Source: CAVZOY01 sp963777095 (GTDB taxonomy: Bacteria > Actinomycetota > Actinomycetes > Mycobacteriales > Geodermatophilaceae). From it: a stretch of 64,000 nt of DNA. Location: contig CAVZOY010000006.1 of NCBI GenBank assembly GCA_963777095.1, positions 310,001-374,000 on the forward strand. The letters run 5' to 3'. Positions 7,644-18,318 of the stretch are shown piece after piece. The notes below the pieces were generated by a model. That model was given only the letters and a program-made list of their open reading frames with translations, made no database searches and had not been told where the DNA came from. The position numbers and the translations under genes were made by a program. Numbering within the stretch: position 1 is the stretch's first letter; each line of letters opens with the position of its first letter.

Positions 7644-8843
7644 GTGGACGGTACCGAGAACGGGCACCCCGGGCCCACCCCGGACGGGGCGCACGGCGGC
7701 GCGGAGCAGATCCGGCTCGAGGGCGTCAGCAAGGTCTACGCCGACGGCACCGTGGGCGTGGCCGAGCTCGACCTGACCTTCGCCGCCGGTGAGCTGTCGG
7801 TGCTGGTCGGGCCGTCGGGCTGCGGCAAGACCACGACGATGAAGATGATCAACCGGCTGATCGAGCCCAGCACCGGGCGGATCCTGCTCGGGGACGACGA
7901 CGTCACCCGCGTCGACCCGGTGAAGCTGCGCCGCCGGATCGGCTACGTCATCCAGAGCGTGGGGCTCTTCCCGCACCAGGACGTCCGCACGAACGTGAGC
8001 ACCGTCCCGCGCCTGCTCGGCTGGGACAAGCACCGGGTCGAACAGCGCGTCGACGAGCTGCTGGCCACCGTGGGGCTGGATCCGGCCCGGTTCGGCGACC
8101 GCTACCCCGCCCAGCTCTCCGGCGGTCAGCGCCAACGCGCCGGCGTCGCCCGGGCACTCGCCGCCGACCCCTCGGTGCTGCTCATGGACGAGCCGTTCTC
8201 GGCGGTCGACCCGGTGGTGCGCGAGCGGCTGCAGACGGAGTTCCTGCGGCTCCAGGAGCAGGTGCGCAAGACGATCGTCTTCGTCACCCACGACATCGAG
8301 GAGGCCGTGCGCCTCGGCGACCGGATCGCGGTGATGAGCGAGGGCGGCAAGGTCGAGCAGTTCGCTCCTCCCGGCGACATCCTCGGCCGCCCGGCGAGCC
8401 CGTTCGTGGCCGACTTCGTCGGCGCCGACCGCGGGCTCAAGCGGCTGGCGGTGACCGTCGTCGAGCCCGGGGACCTCGAGCAGCCGCCGGTGGTGCACGT
8501 CACCGACGGGCTGGCCGACGCGCGGACGGCGATGGATCGGGCCGAGGCGCGCTGGGCCGTCGTCCTGGACGACGACGGCACGTTGCACGGCTGGCTCTCC
8601 GCCGAGCGGGCGACCGGGGCGGGCACCGTCGGCTCGACGGCGCGGCGCATGGAGGCGTGGGTGCCCGCCGGCTCGACCTTGAAGACGGCGTTCTCGACGA
8701 TGCTCCAGCACGAGGCCGGCTGGGTCGCGGTGCTCGACGGGAACAGGTTCCTCGGCGTACTGACGCCGGAGTCGCTGCACGCGGCGCTGCGCCGGTCGGT
8801 CGACGGTGCCGTCCCCGAGACGGCGGGCAGCGCCCGGAGCTAG
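7644..8843 (+). CDS. osmoprotectant ABC transporter ATPase with CBS domains (OpuCA type)
   Basis: A 399-residue ATPase that would power the adjacent permeases. Visible motifs are Walker A GPSGCGKTT (about residue 56), Q-loop YVIQSVGLFPH, signature LSGGQRQR, Walker B VLLMDEPFSAVDP and switch FVTHD. The last ~120 residues form a CBS-like pair (VVLDDDGTLHGWL and VAVLDGNRFLGVLT), typical of OpuCA-type proteins in which it senses ionic strength or c-di-AMP. GTG start at 7644 with AGGAGGG at 7630-7636. Unlike most opuC operons, it is divergent from its permease and SBP genes. Its stop overlaps the convergent DUF3180 stop. Confidence 0.92.
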   Translation: MDGTENGHPGPTPDGAHGGAEQIRLEGVSKVYADGTVGVAELDLTFAAGELSVLVGPSGCGKTTTMKMINRLIEPSTGRILLGDDDVTRVDPVKLRRRIGYVIQSVGLFPHQDVRTNVSTVPRLLGWDKHRVEQRVDELLATVGLDPARFGDRYPAQLSGGQRQRAGVARALAADPSVLLMDEPFSAVDPVVRERLQTEFLRLQEQVRKTIVFVTHDIEEAVRLGDRIAVMSEGGKVEQFAPPGDILGRPASPFVADFVGADRGLKRLAVTVVEPGDLEQPPVVHVTDGLADARTAMDRAEARWAVVLDDDGTLHGWLSAERATGAGTVGSTARRMEAWVPAGSTLKTAFSTMLQHEAGWVAVLDGNRFLGVLTPESLHAALRRSVDGAVPETAGSARS

Positions 8844-9367
8844 GCGTGGGGGGCGAGCGGTCCGCCCTCGCCCTCGTCGTCCGGCGGAACGCGGCAGACG
8901 CTCTCGAGCCACAGCGCGGCGGCCACCAGGGCCCCGGCGACCAGGACGCCGAGCGCGGCGGTCACCGCGTCGCTCCCCGCCGCCTGCAGCCGGCCGACCG
9001 ACGGCCCGACGTGGGCCAGCACGCCGAGCCAGACGCCGAGCAGCACCGCGCCGACGTACGCGCTGGCCTGCGCGAGCACCGCCAGCCGCGCGACGAGCAT
9101 CGGCTCCACCGGGCGGACGTTCTCGGGTCGACGCGCCCCCTCGGGTGCCTGCCCTCGCCCGACCGCTCGCGCCGCCCGGAGGTCGTGCAACCGCGTGCGC
9201 AGCGTCCGGGCGGCGACGGCCTCGGCGACGGCGAGCAGGGCGAGGGGCGCCGGCAGCCACCAGCGCAGCGGCGGCAGGTCGCCGTAGGCGACCCGCACCA
9301 GCAGCCAGGTCGCCACGGCCAGGCCGACCACGAGGACGGCGAGGTCGCGCCGGGACACGGCCCTCAT
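8840..9367 (-). CDS. DUF3180 membrane protein (Rv3605c-like)
   Basis: A 175-residue integral membrane protein with four predicted helices in two pairs (about residues 10-28, 36-54, 87-108 and 125-145) separated by a basic cytoplasmic loop. It occupies the position of Rv3605c immediately after folK, and its start overlaps the folK stop by four bases. Function unknown. The transporter block (5050-8843) lies between this gene and the rest of the conserved pantothenate cluster. Confidence 0.8.
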   Translation of the reverse strand: MRAVSRRDLAVLVVGLAVATWLLVRVAYGDLPPLRWWLPAPLALLAVAEAVAARTLRTRLHDLRAARAVGRGQAPEGARRPENVRPVEPMLVARLAVLAQASAYVGAVLLGVWLGVLAHVGPSVGRLQAAGSDAVTAALGVLVAGALVAAALWLESVCRVPPDDEGEGGPLAPHA

Positions 9368-9867
9368 TGCACGTGCTCCCACTTCACGACCGCCGCGACG
9401 TCCTCGGGCGGCAGCGCCGCGACCAGGTCGGCGACCCGGCCGCGGCCGGGAACCTCGGCGCCGGGCTCGAGGGTGAGCCACGGGACGAGGACGAACGCCC
9501 GCTCGTGCGCCCGCGGGTGCGGCAGTGTCAGGTCCGGGTCGTCCGAGATCACCGGGCGGCCGTCGTCGCCGGTGACGGCGACGACGTCGACGTCCAGCGT
9601 GCGCGCCCCCCACCGCACGTCCCGCGTGCGCCCGGCCGCCTGCTCGAGCTCGTGCGAGCGTTCGAGCCAGCCGGCGGCGTCGCGCGGGCCGCGGACGATC
9701 GCGATCGCGTTGAGGTAGGGCGGCTGCTCGACCGGCCCCCACGGCGGCGTCTCGTACAGCACCGACCGGGCGACGAGGCCGTCGTCCTTCAGCGCGGCGA
9801 GGGCCGTGCGCAGGGCGCCGGCCCGGTCCCCGAGGTTGGCGCCGAGCGAGAGCACCGCACGGCTCAT
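9364..9867 (-). CDS. folK: 2-amino-4-hydroxy-6-hydroxymethyldihydropteridine pyrophosphokinase
   Basis: Transfers pyrophosphate from ATP to 6-hydroxymethyl-dihydropterin in folate synthesis. The 167-residue protein has the HPPK landmarks SLGANLGDRAG, YETPPWGPVEQPPYLN, RTLDVDVV (metal-binding Asp pair) and LPHPRAHERAFVL. Length is normal. It follows folB after seven bases and overlaps DUF3180, so translation is likely coupled along folE-folP-folB-folK. Confidence 0.95.
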   Translation of the reverse strand: MSRAVLSLGANLGDRAGALRTALAALKDDGLVARSVLYETPPWGPVEQPPYLNAIAIVRGPRDAAGWLERSHELEQAAGRTRDVRWGARTLDVDVVAVTGDDGRPVISDDPDLTLPHPRAHERAFVLVPWLTLEPGAEVPGRGRVADLVAALPPEDVAAVVKWEHVQ

Positions 9868-9874
9868 GGGGAGG

Positions 9875-10258
9875 TCATGCGCGCGTTCGGCGGATGGTGA
9901 CCGTCACGTCCTCGAACGGCACGCCGAGGTCGGCCTCCGGCTTGTGCACGGTGACGTCGACGGCGTCCACGAGGTCGTAGGCCAGGCAGACGTCCGCCAG
10001 CCGCTGCGCCAGGGTCTCCAGCAGGTCCACCGGCTCACCGGAGAGCACCGCGTACAGCCGCTGCGACAGCTCGGCGTAGTTGACCGTCCGCTGCAGGTCG
10101 TCGGTCTCGGCGGCCGGCCGGGTGTCGACCTCGAGCACGGCGTCGCAGGAGAAGGTCTGCCCCTGACGGCGCTCGAAGGCGTAGACGCCGTGATGGCCGT
10201 AGGCGCGCAGCCCTCGCACGGCGATCCGGTCGGGGACCCGGCGGTCGGGCTCAGCCAC
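9875..10258 (-). CDS. folB: dihydroneopterin aldolase
   Basis: Cleaves dihydroneopterin to 6-hydroxymethyl-dihydropterin and glycolaldehyde. The 127-residue protein shows GLRAYGHHGVYAFERRQGQ near the N-terminus, VNYAELSQRLYAV, the catalytic-site segment LLETLAQRLAD and VTVHKPEA near the C-terminus. The GTG at 10258 lies inside the last codons of folP, an 8-base overlap. Confidence 0.95.
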   Translation of the reverse strand: MAEPDRRVPDRIAVRGLRAYGHHGVYAFERRQGQTFSCDAVLEVDTRPAAETDDLQRTVNYAELSQRLYAVLSGEPVDLLETLAQRLADVCLAYDLVDAVDVTVHKPEADLGVPFEDVTVTIRRTRA

Positions 10259-11108
10259 GGCGCTCCCTCCGTGCCGCGCGAACGGCCTCGACGGTGCGGA
10301 CGGCGTCGACCGAGGCGGCCGCGTCGTGCACGCGGACGCCCCACGCCCCGGCCTCGGCGGCGAGCACCGTCGTCGCCAGCGTCGCGGCGTCGCGCTGCTC
10401 GGCCGCCCGCGGGGTGCCGTCCGGACCGGCCAGCAGCCGGCCGAGGAAGGTCTTGCGCGAGGCGCCGACCAGCACGGGCAGGCCGAGGTCGACGATCCGG
10501 TCGAGCCCGGCCAGCAGCGCCCAGTTGTGCTCGGCGTTCTTGGCGAAGCCCAGCCCAGGGTCGAGCACCAGCTGCGACGGATCGACGCCGGCGGCGACGA
10601 CGTCCTCCACCCGGGCGGTCAGCTCCGCTCGCACCTCGGTGACCACGTCGCCGTAGCGGGCGGCCGCGTACATCTCGCGGCTGTGGCCGCGCCAGTGCAT
10701 GAGCACCCACGGCACGCCGGCCTCGGCGACGAGGTCGGCCATGTTCTTGTCGGCCAGGCCCCCGCTCACGTCGTTGACCATGACCGCGCCCGCGGTGAGT
10801 GCCGCCTCGGCGACCTCGGCACGGGTGGTGTCGACGCTGACCCGCAGACCCGCGGCGGCGAGCTCGCGGACGACGGGGACCACCCGCCGGCACTCCTCGT
10901 CGGCGTCCACCCGGTCGGCGCCCGGCCGGGTCGACTCGCCCCCGACGTCGACGTAGTCGGCGCCGGCAGCGGCCATCTCCAGGCCGTGGGTGATCGCGTC
11001 GGCCGGGTCGGCGAAGCAGCCGCCGTCGGAGAAGGAGTCGGGCGTGACGTTGAGGACGCCCATGACCAGGCACCGGCCGGGCGTCGGGAGCGGCGTCGTC
11101 GCGGGCAT
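10251..11108 (-). CDS. folP: dihydropteroate synthase
   Basis: Condenses hydroxymethyl-dihydropterin pyrophosphate with p-aminobenzoate; the sulfonamide target. A 285-residue TIM-barrel protein with GVLNVTPDSFSDGG (residues ~16-29), GGESTRPGA, VSVDTTRAEVA, NDVSGG, LDPGLGFAKN and VGASRKTFLG. The ATG at 11108 is preferred because the family begins shortly before MGVLNVTPDSF; a longer in-frame extension to 11246 lies antisense-like over folE. It follows folE after 14 bases. Confidence 0.95.
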   Translation of the reverse strand: MPATTPLPTPGRCLVMGVLNVTPDSFSDGGCFADPADAITHGLEMAAAGADYVDVGGESTRPGADRVDADEECRRVVPVVRELAAAGLRVSVDTTRAEVAEAALTAGAVMVNDVSGGLADKNMADLVAEAGVPWVLMHWRGHSREMYAAARYGDVVTEVRAELTARVEDVVAAGVDPSQLVLDPGLGFAKNAEHNWALLAGLDRIVDLGLPVLVGASRKTFLGRLLAGPDGTPRAAEQRDAATLATTVLAAEAGAWGVRVHDAAASVDAVRTVEAVRAARRERRG

Positions 11109-11122
11109 CGCGGACCGCCGTC

Positions 11123-11755
11123 CTAGCGCCCGATGATGAGGCTCATCGCCTCGTTGCGGCTCGCGTGGCTCTCCCGGAACAGCCCGCGCACCGCCGAGGT
11201 CACCGTGCTCGCGCCCGGCTTGCGGATGCCGCGCATGGCCATGCACAGGTGCTCGGCCTCGATGACGACGATGACGCCGCGGGGCTTGAGGACGTCCGAG
11301 AGGGCGTCGGCGATCTGGCTGGTCATCCGCTCCTGCACCTGCGGGCGCCGGGCGTAGACCTCGACCAGCCGGGCCAGCTTCGACAGCCCGGTCACCCGGC
11401 CGTCGTCCCCGGGGATGTACCCGATGTGCGCGACCCCGTGGAACGGGACCAGGTGGTGCTCGCAGGTCGAGTACATCGGGATGTCCTTGACCATCACGAG
11501 CTCGTCGTGGTCCTCGTCGAACGTCGTCGCGAGGACCTCGCCCGGGTCCTGCCAGAGACCGGCGAAGGTCTCGGCGTACGCCCGGGCGACCCGGTGCGGG
11601 GTCTCCCTCAGGCCGGGCCGGTCGGGGTCCTCCCCGACCGCGATGAGCAGCTCCCGGACGGCGGCAGCGGCGCGCTCGTGGTCGACCCCGCGGGCGGGGC
11701 GCAGCAGGACGTCGGCGTCCTCCCCCACCCGTCCGTCGCCCGGGATCTCGCTCAT
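11123..11755 (-). CDS. folE: GTP cyclohydrolase I
   Basis: First enzyme of folate synthesis, converting GTP to dihydroneopterin triphosphate. The 210-residue protein has PHRVARAYAE, the zinc-site motif MYSTCEHHLVPFHG (Cys and His ligands), HIGYIPG, GLSKLARLVEVYARRPQVQE, and the second zinc Cys in EAEHLCMAMRG. Usual length. The ATG at 11755 lies 11 bases after the ftsH stop, so folE is expected to share the ftsH transcript, as in mycobacteria. Confidence 0.96.
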   Translation of the reverse strand: MSEIPGDGRVGEDADVLLRPARGVDHERAAAAVRELLIAVGEDPDRPGLRETPHRVARAYAETFAGLWQDPGEVLATTFDEDHDELVMVKDIPMYSTCEHHLVPFHGVAHIGYIPGDDGRVTGLSKLARLVEVYARRPQVQERMTSQIADALSDVLKPRGVIVVIEAEHLCMAMRGIRKPGASTVTSAVRGLFRESHASRNEAMSLIIGR

Positions 11756-11766
11756 CGCCGCACCGC

Positions 11767-13752
<1,986 letters not shown>

Positions 13753-13908
13753 ACACCGATGCCGGGCGGACGGGCGTGCCGTCCGGCCCGTCGACCCTCC
13801 TGATCGTCCGGGGACGCCGCCTGCGACCCGGGCGGGCACCCCGGCGCCTGGTGCAGCGTCGTCGGGATCGACGGTACACCGGCGTCCCTGTGGAATCCCT
13901 GAGCGCGA

Positions 13909-13945
13909 CCTGCGGGATGACCCCCGCGGATGAGTCCCGCGCAGG
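13909..13945 (-). terminator. possible hairpin downstream of hpt
   Basis: CCTGCGGGA and TCCCGCGCAGG can pair with a two-base bulge around a 17-base loop, 20 bases beyond the hpt stop. Weaker than the other hairpins reported here, and the surrounding DNA is also the ftsH upstream region. Confidence 0.3.
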
Positions 13946-13964
13946 GCTGGAAGTCAGGCCGTCG

Positions 13965-14576
13965 TCAGGCGTAGACCTCGGGCTTCAGGGTCGCGATGTA
14001 CGGCAGGTCGCGGTACCGCTCGGCGTAGTCCAGCCCGTAGCCGATGACGAACTCGTTGGGGATGTCGAACCCGATGTACTTCACCGGCACCTCGACCTTG
14101 ACCGCGTCGGGCTTGCGCAGCAGCGCGCAGACCTCCAGCGACGCGGGCGCGCGGCCGCCGAGGTTCTTCAGCAGCCAGGACAGCGTCAGCCCGGAGTCGA
14201 TGATGTCCTCGAGCACCAGCACGTGCTTGTCGGTGATGTCGCGGTCGAGGTCCTTGAGGATGCGCACGATGCCCGACGAGCTGGTCGCCGAGCCGTAGCT
14301 GGAGACGGCCATGAACTCCATCTGCGTGGGCAGCTGCAGCGCGCGGGCGAAGTCGCTCATGAACAGCACCGCGCCCTTGAGCACGCCGACCAGCAGGACC
14401 TCCTTGCCCGCGTAGTCGGTGGCGACCCGGGCGGCGAGCTCCCGGATCTTGCCCTGGATCTGCTCCTCGGTGAGCAGGACGTGGTCGATGTCCGGGCCGT
14501 AGCCGTGGTCGGGACCGAGCCCGCCGGGGGTCGGCTCCGCGTCGGCGTTCCCGGGCACGGTGGCGGTCTCACTCAC
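13965..14576 (-). CDS. hpt: hypoxanthine phosphoribosyltransferase
   Basis: Purine salvage enzyme converting hypoxanthine or guanine plus PRPP to nucleotides. The 203-residue protein has LLTEEQIQGKIRELA, VGVLKGAVLFMSDFAR, SSYGSAT and the PRPP-binding motif VLVLEDIIDSGLTL, then VKYIGFDIPNEFVIGYGLDY for base recognition. An extra ~30-residue N-terminal segment is common in actinobacteria. The GTG at 14576 overlaps the tilS stop by eight bases. The tilS-hpt-ftsH order is widely conserved. Confidence 0.94.
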   Translation of the reverse strand: MSETATVPGNADAEPTPGGLGPDHGYGPDIDHVLLTEEQIQGKIRELAARVATDYAGKEVLLVGVLKGAVLFMSDFARALQLPTQMEFMAVSSYGSATSSSGIVRILKDLDRDITDKHVLVLEDIIDSGLTLSWLLKNLGGRAPASLEVCALLRKPDAVKVEVPVKYIGFDIPNEFVIGYGLDYAERYRDLPYIATLKPEVYA

Positions 14577-15630
14577 GACAGCGGGACTCCTCGGTGGCTG
14601 GCTGCGGGGATGCTGAGGGCTCGAGTGGCGGGCCGCTCCGGACGCCGGGCGGCCGGAGGCCCAGCCTGCCAGACGCCCGGACGACGGCCACCCGGCCGGG
14701 TAGGTCGACCGGCCCCTGCCCGCGCCAGCGGGTCAGCAGCGCGTCGACGGCGTCCAGGTGGACGGCCTGCAGGTCCGCCACCCCGGCGGCGAGCAGCCAG
14801 CCGCGCAGCACCCGCCGGCGGATGGCGTCGGGTCGCCCGGCGAGTTCGACGGCGGGCAGCGTGCCGTCGGCCGCCGCGAGCCGCCGGAGCTCGTCGGCGG
14901 CGAGGGCGTCGAGCGCGTCGAGGTCCTCGCGCAGCATCGCCGCGGTGCGGGCCAGCGCCGGGGCGACGCCGCCGCCCAGGACGTCGTCCATCAGCGGCAG
15001 GACCTCGGCGCGCAGCCGGGCGCGGGTGTAGGCGGGGTCGGCGTTCCACGGGTCGTCCCACACCGGGAGCCCCTGAGCGGCGCAGGCCGCGCGGGTCGTC
15101 GTCCGCCGGATGCCGAGCAGCGGCCGCCACAATGTCACCTGCCCACCACCCACCCCGTCGGCCACGCGGCGGACGACCATCCCGGCCACCGAGCGCGGTC
15201 CGGAGCCGCGTCCCAGCCCGAGCAGCACCGTCTCGGCCTGGTCGTCGAGCGTGTGCCCGAGGGCCACCCGCGCCCCGGCGGCGGTCGCGACCCGCTCGAG
15301 CGCGGCGTAGCGGGCGGCGCGGGCCGCGGCCTCGGGACCGCCGTCGGCACCGACGTCCACCGGGACGACGTGGACGGGAGCGAGACCGAGCTTCTCGAGC
15401 AGCTCCGCGGTGGCCGTCGCGCGCTCCGCCGACCCCGGCTGCAGGCCGTGGTCGACGGTGACGGCGCCGGCCGGAACCCCGGCGCGCGGCGCCTCGAAGG
15501 CGACGGCGGCGGCCAGCGCGAGGGAGTCCGCTCCTCCGCTGCAGGCGACGAGGACGGGCGTGCGCTCCGAGGTCAGCCCGGGCCGCACCGCGCTGCGCAG
15601 CGCGGCGACCGCCGGATCCGGCCCGGCCAT
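14569..15630 (-). CDS. tilS: tRNA(Ile)-lysidine synthase
   Basis: Modifies C34 of tRNA-Ile(CAU) to lysidine using lysine and ATP, switching both charging and codon reading. The 353-residue protein contains the PP-loop ATP-pyrophosphatase motif ACSGGADSLALA (about 32-43), TVDHGLQPGSAE, LGHTLDDQAET and LRPLLGIRR-like RPLLGIRRTTTR, followed by a shorter C-terminal domain. The ATG at 15630 is used; extension to 15786 overlaps the neighbouring gene and lacks similarity. Confidence 0.92.
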   Translation of the reverse strand: MAGPDPAVAALRSAVRPGLTSERTPVLVACSGGADSLALAAAVAFEAPRAGVPAGAVTVDHGLQPGSAERATATAELLEKLGLAPVHVVPVDVGADGGPEAAARAARYAALERVATAAGARVALGHTLDDQAETVLLGLGRGSGPRSVAGMVVRRVADGVGGGQVTLWRPLLGIRRTTTRAACAAQGLPVWDDPWNADPAYTRARLRAEVLPLMDDVLGGGVAPALARTAAMLREDLDALDALAADELRRLAAADGTLPAVELAGRPDAIRRRVLRGWLLAAGVADLQAVHLDAVDALLTRWRGQGPVDLPGRVAVVRASGRLGLRPPGVRSGPPLEPSASPQPATEESRCRE

Positions 15631-15649
15631 CGGAGGGTTGCCGGGGTCC

Positions 15650-16729
15650 TCAGGCCGGGATGGCCGGGCGGCCGTGCACCCGTTCCACCCAGCGCGCGGG
15701 GTCGGTGATCTCGTCGATGGAGGGCAGCGTCTCCGGCGAGGACCACACGCGGTTGAACCCGTCCATGCCCACCCGGTCGACGACACCGGTGACGAACTCG
15801 TGGCCCTCGGCGTACTGCTTCATCTTCTGCTCGAGGCCCAGCAGCCGGCGGACGACGCGGTCGAACGGACCGCGGCCCTTGCGCCGCTGGGCGAAGCGCT
15901 GGCGCAGCACCCGCACGGAGGGGACGACGTCCGGACCGACGTTGTCCATGACGAACTCGGCGTGCCCCTCGACCAGGCTCATCACGGCGGTGATGCGGTC
16001 GAGCACCTCGCGCTGCGCGGGCTCGCTGACCAGCGCCATGAGGCCCTCGCTGTCGCCCTCGCCGCCGCGGACGGCGTCGACGACGCCGCGGAGCACGTCC
16101 TGCAGGCGCTCGCGCAGCACCTCGGGAGTGAGGTCGGTGACGGCGACGAACTCGCCGATCTGCTGCTCGAGGTGGGTGCGCAGCCACGGGACGGCGGTGA
16201 ACTGCAGCTGGTGGGTCATCTCGTGCAGGCAGACCCACAGCCGGAAGTCGCCGGGGTCGACCCCGAGCTTGCGCTCGGTGGCGACGATGTTCGGAGCGAC
16301 GAGCAGCAGCCGGCCGCCCGAGCCGAAGACCTCGTACTGCCCGAGCACCCGGCTGGCCAGGTAGGACAGGACGACACCCGCCTGGGCGCCGGTGACGCGG
16401 GAACCGATGGCGGTCGCGAGCGGGCCCGGAGGGCGGTCCTGGGACTCCTGGAGCTTGGTCACCAGCGGGTCGAGCAGCGCGGACATGCCGAGGACGTTGG
16501 TGTCGACCCACGCCGTCCGGTCGACGACCGCGACCTCGGGGGACGCGCCGCCGGGCACCGGATGCAGCCCCGTCAGCTCCTCGACGTGGCCGACGGCGAT
16601 GGCCGCGGCCTCCTGCAGCTCGCGGACGACCGCGGCCGCCTCCTCGCGGGTGGTCTCCGGCCCGGGGCTCATCAGCTTGCGGGCCGTCCGCCCGGCGAGC
16701 TCCCAGTCGACCATGGAGGCGCTGTTCAT
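15650..16729 (-). CDS. DUF2342/zincin-2 family metalloprotease-like protein
   Basis: A 359-residue protein of the actinobacterial DUF2342 (zincin_2) family, sometimes annotated as coenzyme F420 biosynthesis-associated. The zinc-site-like motif LHEMTHQLQF is near residue 170, and a second conserved block EGHAEFVMDNVG (~255) supplies a probable third ligand. N-terminal segment NSASMVDWELAGRTARKLM matches the family. Substrate unknown. It lies 19 bases upstream of tilS on the same strand and 33 bases after dacB, so it is probably in one transcript with them. Confidence 0.87.
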   Translation of the reverse strand: MNSASMVDWELAGRTARKLMSPGPETTREEAAAVVRELQEAAAIAVGHVEELTGLHPVPGGASPEVAVVDRTAWVDTNVLGMSALLDPLVTKLQESQDRPPGPLATAIGSRVTGAQAGVVLSYLASRVLGQYEVFGSGGRLLLVAPNIVATERKLGVDPGDFRLWVCLHEMTHQLQFTAVPWLRTHLEQQIGEFVAVTDLTPEVLRERLQDVLRGVVDAVRGGEGDSEGLMALVSEPAQREVLDRITAVMSLVEGHAEFVMDNVGPDVVPSVRVLRQRFAQRRKGRGPFDRVVRRLLGLEQKMKQYAEGHEFVTGVVDRVGMDGFNRVWSSPETLPSIDEITDPARWVERVHGRPAIPA

Positions 16730-16762
16730 CGGCTCACCGTACGCGGACGGACGGTCCGCAGC

Positions 16763-18229
16763 TCAGCTGCAGCCGCAGCGGGCGAGCTCGGCGGCGACCC
16801 CGTCCAGGGCGTCCTCGGCGGCGGCCTCGCCGCCCGTGGCGGCGTCGGCGATGACGGCGAAGGCCAGGAGCCGGCCGTCGGCGGTGACCGCCGTACCGGC
16901 GAGGGCGTGCACGCCGTTCAGGGTGCCGGTCTTGGCGCGGACGGTGCCGGGGCCGGTCGCCGGGTCCTCGTCGCCCCGGTCGGCGAGCGTGCCGTCGTAC
17001 CCGGCCACGGGCAGGCCGGAGAGGACCGCGCCGGTGTTGCCGAGGCTGCCGTCGGCGGCACCGGCGAGCAGATCGGCGAGGACGGCGGCGGGCACCTGGT
17101 CCTGGCGGGACAGGCCGCTGCCGTCGCTGAGCGTCACGCCGGTGAGGTCGATCCCGGCGTCGCCGAGTGCCGCGAGCACCGCGCGGGCGCCGCCCTCGAA
17201 GCTGGCCGCCTCGCCACGGGCGATGGCGACCTGCCGGGCCAGGCTCTCGGCGAGCATGTTGTCGGACAGGGACAGGGTCTGCTCGACCAGCCGTACGACC
17301 GGCGCCGACTCGACGGTGGCCAGCGTCTGCGCACCCTCGGGAGCCTCGCCGAGGGTGACCGTGGCGGCGGGCGCGCCGAGGGCGTCGGCGAGCGCGGAGC
17401 CGGCGTCCAGACCCGGCTGGCCGCTGCGTGCCTCGGAGCCCGGCTGCACGCGCGCGCCGTCGACGGCGGTCGCGGTGACCGGGGCGGCGTAGCTCGAGGG
17501 TGCGTCGCCGGTGCCCCAGCCCGCGGCGGTGAGCGGGCCGGTGTAGAGCGAGTTGTCGACGACGACCCCGGTGACCGGCGTGCCGGCGGGCAGCGCGGCG
17601 ACGACCTGCTCGGCGAGGTCGGCGACGGTGGGCGCACCCGGGTAGGTCTGGCTCGGCGAGGTGCGCGACAGGGTGACGTCGCCGCCGCCGACCAGCACGA
17701 CCTCGCCCGGGCTCGAGCCCTGCACGACGGTGGTGGGAAGGGTTGCGGCCGGGTCGAGCGTCGCCAGCGCGGCGACCGCGGTGAGCAGCTTGGCGGTGGA
17801 CGCCGGCGTGGCGGGGCCGGTCGGGTCGAGGCCGTAGAGGGACTCGCCCGTGGCGACGTCGACGACCTCGGCGGAGACGCCGCTGCCGAGGGCGGGTGCC
17901 TTCACGAGCGGCGCCAGCCTGCTCGCCAGCGTGGCGGCGTCCGGCGCGGGCGCGTCGGTGGACAGCGAGGCGAGCACCGGGGCGGCGGCGCCCAGTTCGG
18001 GCAGAACGGCGTCCGGGACCTCGACCGCCTCGGCGCCGGCCGGCGCGTCGTCCCCCATGAGCTCGACGACCCCGTAGACCCCACCGCCGACGGCCAGGAG
18101 GAGGACGACGACCCCGGTCACGATGCGACGCCACAGCCGACCGGTGCGGGCGGTGATGACGATGGGCGCGGGTGCCGGACGGGACTCCTGCGACTGGTGT
18201 GACGGGTGCTGCGACGGCTGTTCTGACAT
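16763..18229 (-). CDS. dacB: D-alanyl-D-alanine carboxypeptidase/endopeptidase (PBP4 type)
   Basis: Class C low-molecular-weight penicillin-binding protein that trims or cleaves peptidoglycan peptides outside the membrane. The 488-residue protein starts with a Gln/Ser/Pro-rich cytoplasmic tail, one membrane anchor (about 33-55), then the active-site triad of motifs: STAK (SxxK serine, ~143), SDN in LSLSDNMLAE (~320) and KTG in AKTGTLNG (~430). The large insertion between SxxK and SDN is typical of PBP4. The ATG at 18229 precedes MSEQPSQ; 89 bases separate it from divergent ppa. Confidence 0.92.
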   Translation of the reverse strand: MSEQPSQHPSHQSQESRPAPAPIVITARTGRLWRRIVTGVVVLLLAVGGGVYGVVELMGDDAPAGAEAVEVPDAVLPELGAAAPVLASLSTDAPAPDAATLASRLAPLVKAPALGSGVSAEVVDVATGESLYGLDPTGPATPASTAKLLTAVAALATLDPAATLPTTVVQGSSPGEVVLVGGGDVTLSRTSPSQTYPGAPTVADLAEQVVAALPAGTPVTGVVVDNSLYTGPLTAAGWGTGDAPSSYAAPVTATAVDGARVQPGSEARSGQPGLDAGSALADALGAPAATVTLGEAPEGAQTLATVESAPVVRLVEQTLSLSDNMLAESLARQVAIARGEAASFEGGARAVLAALGDAGIDLTGVTLSDGSGLSRQDQVPAAVLADLLAGAADGSLGNTGAVLSGLPVAGYDGTLADRGDEDPATGPGTVRAKTGTLNGVHALAGTAVTADGRLLAFAVIADAATGGEAAAEDALDGVAAELARCGCS

Positions 18230-18318
18230 GGCGGTCGAACCGGTCGACGCGATGGTGCCCACCCCCCTGGATGACGCCGCCGGGGAGGGCGGAGTCACGG
18301 TGGGCCACACTACGTGGC

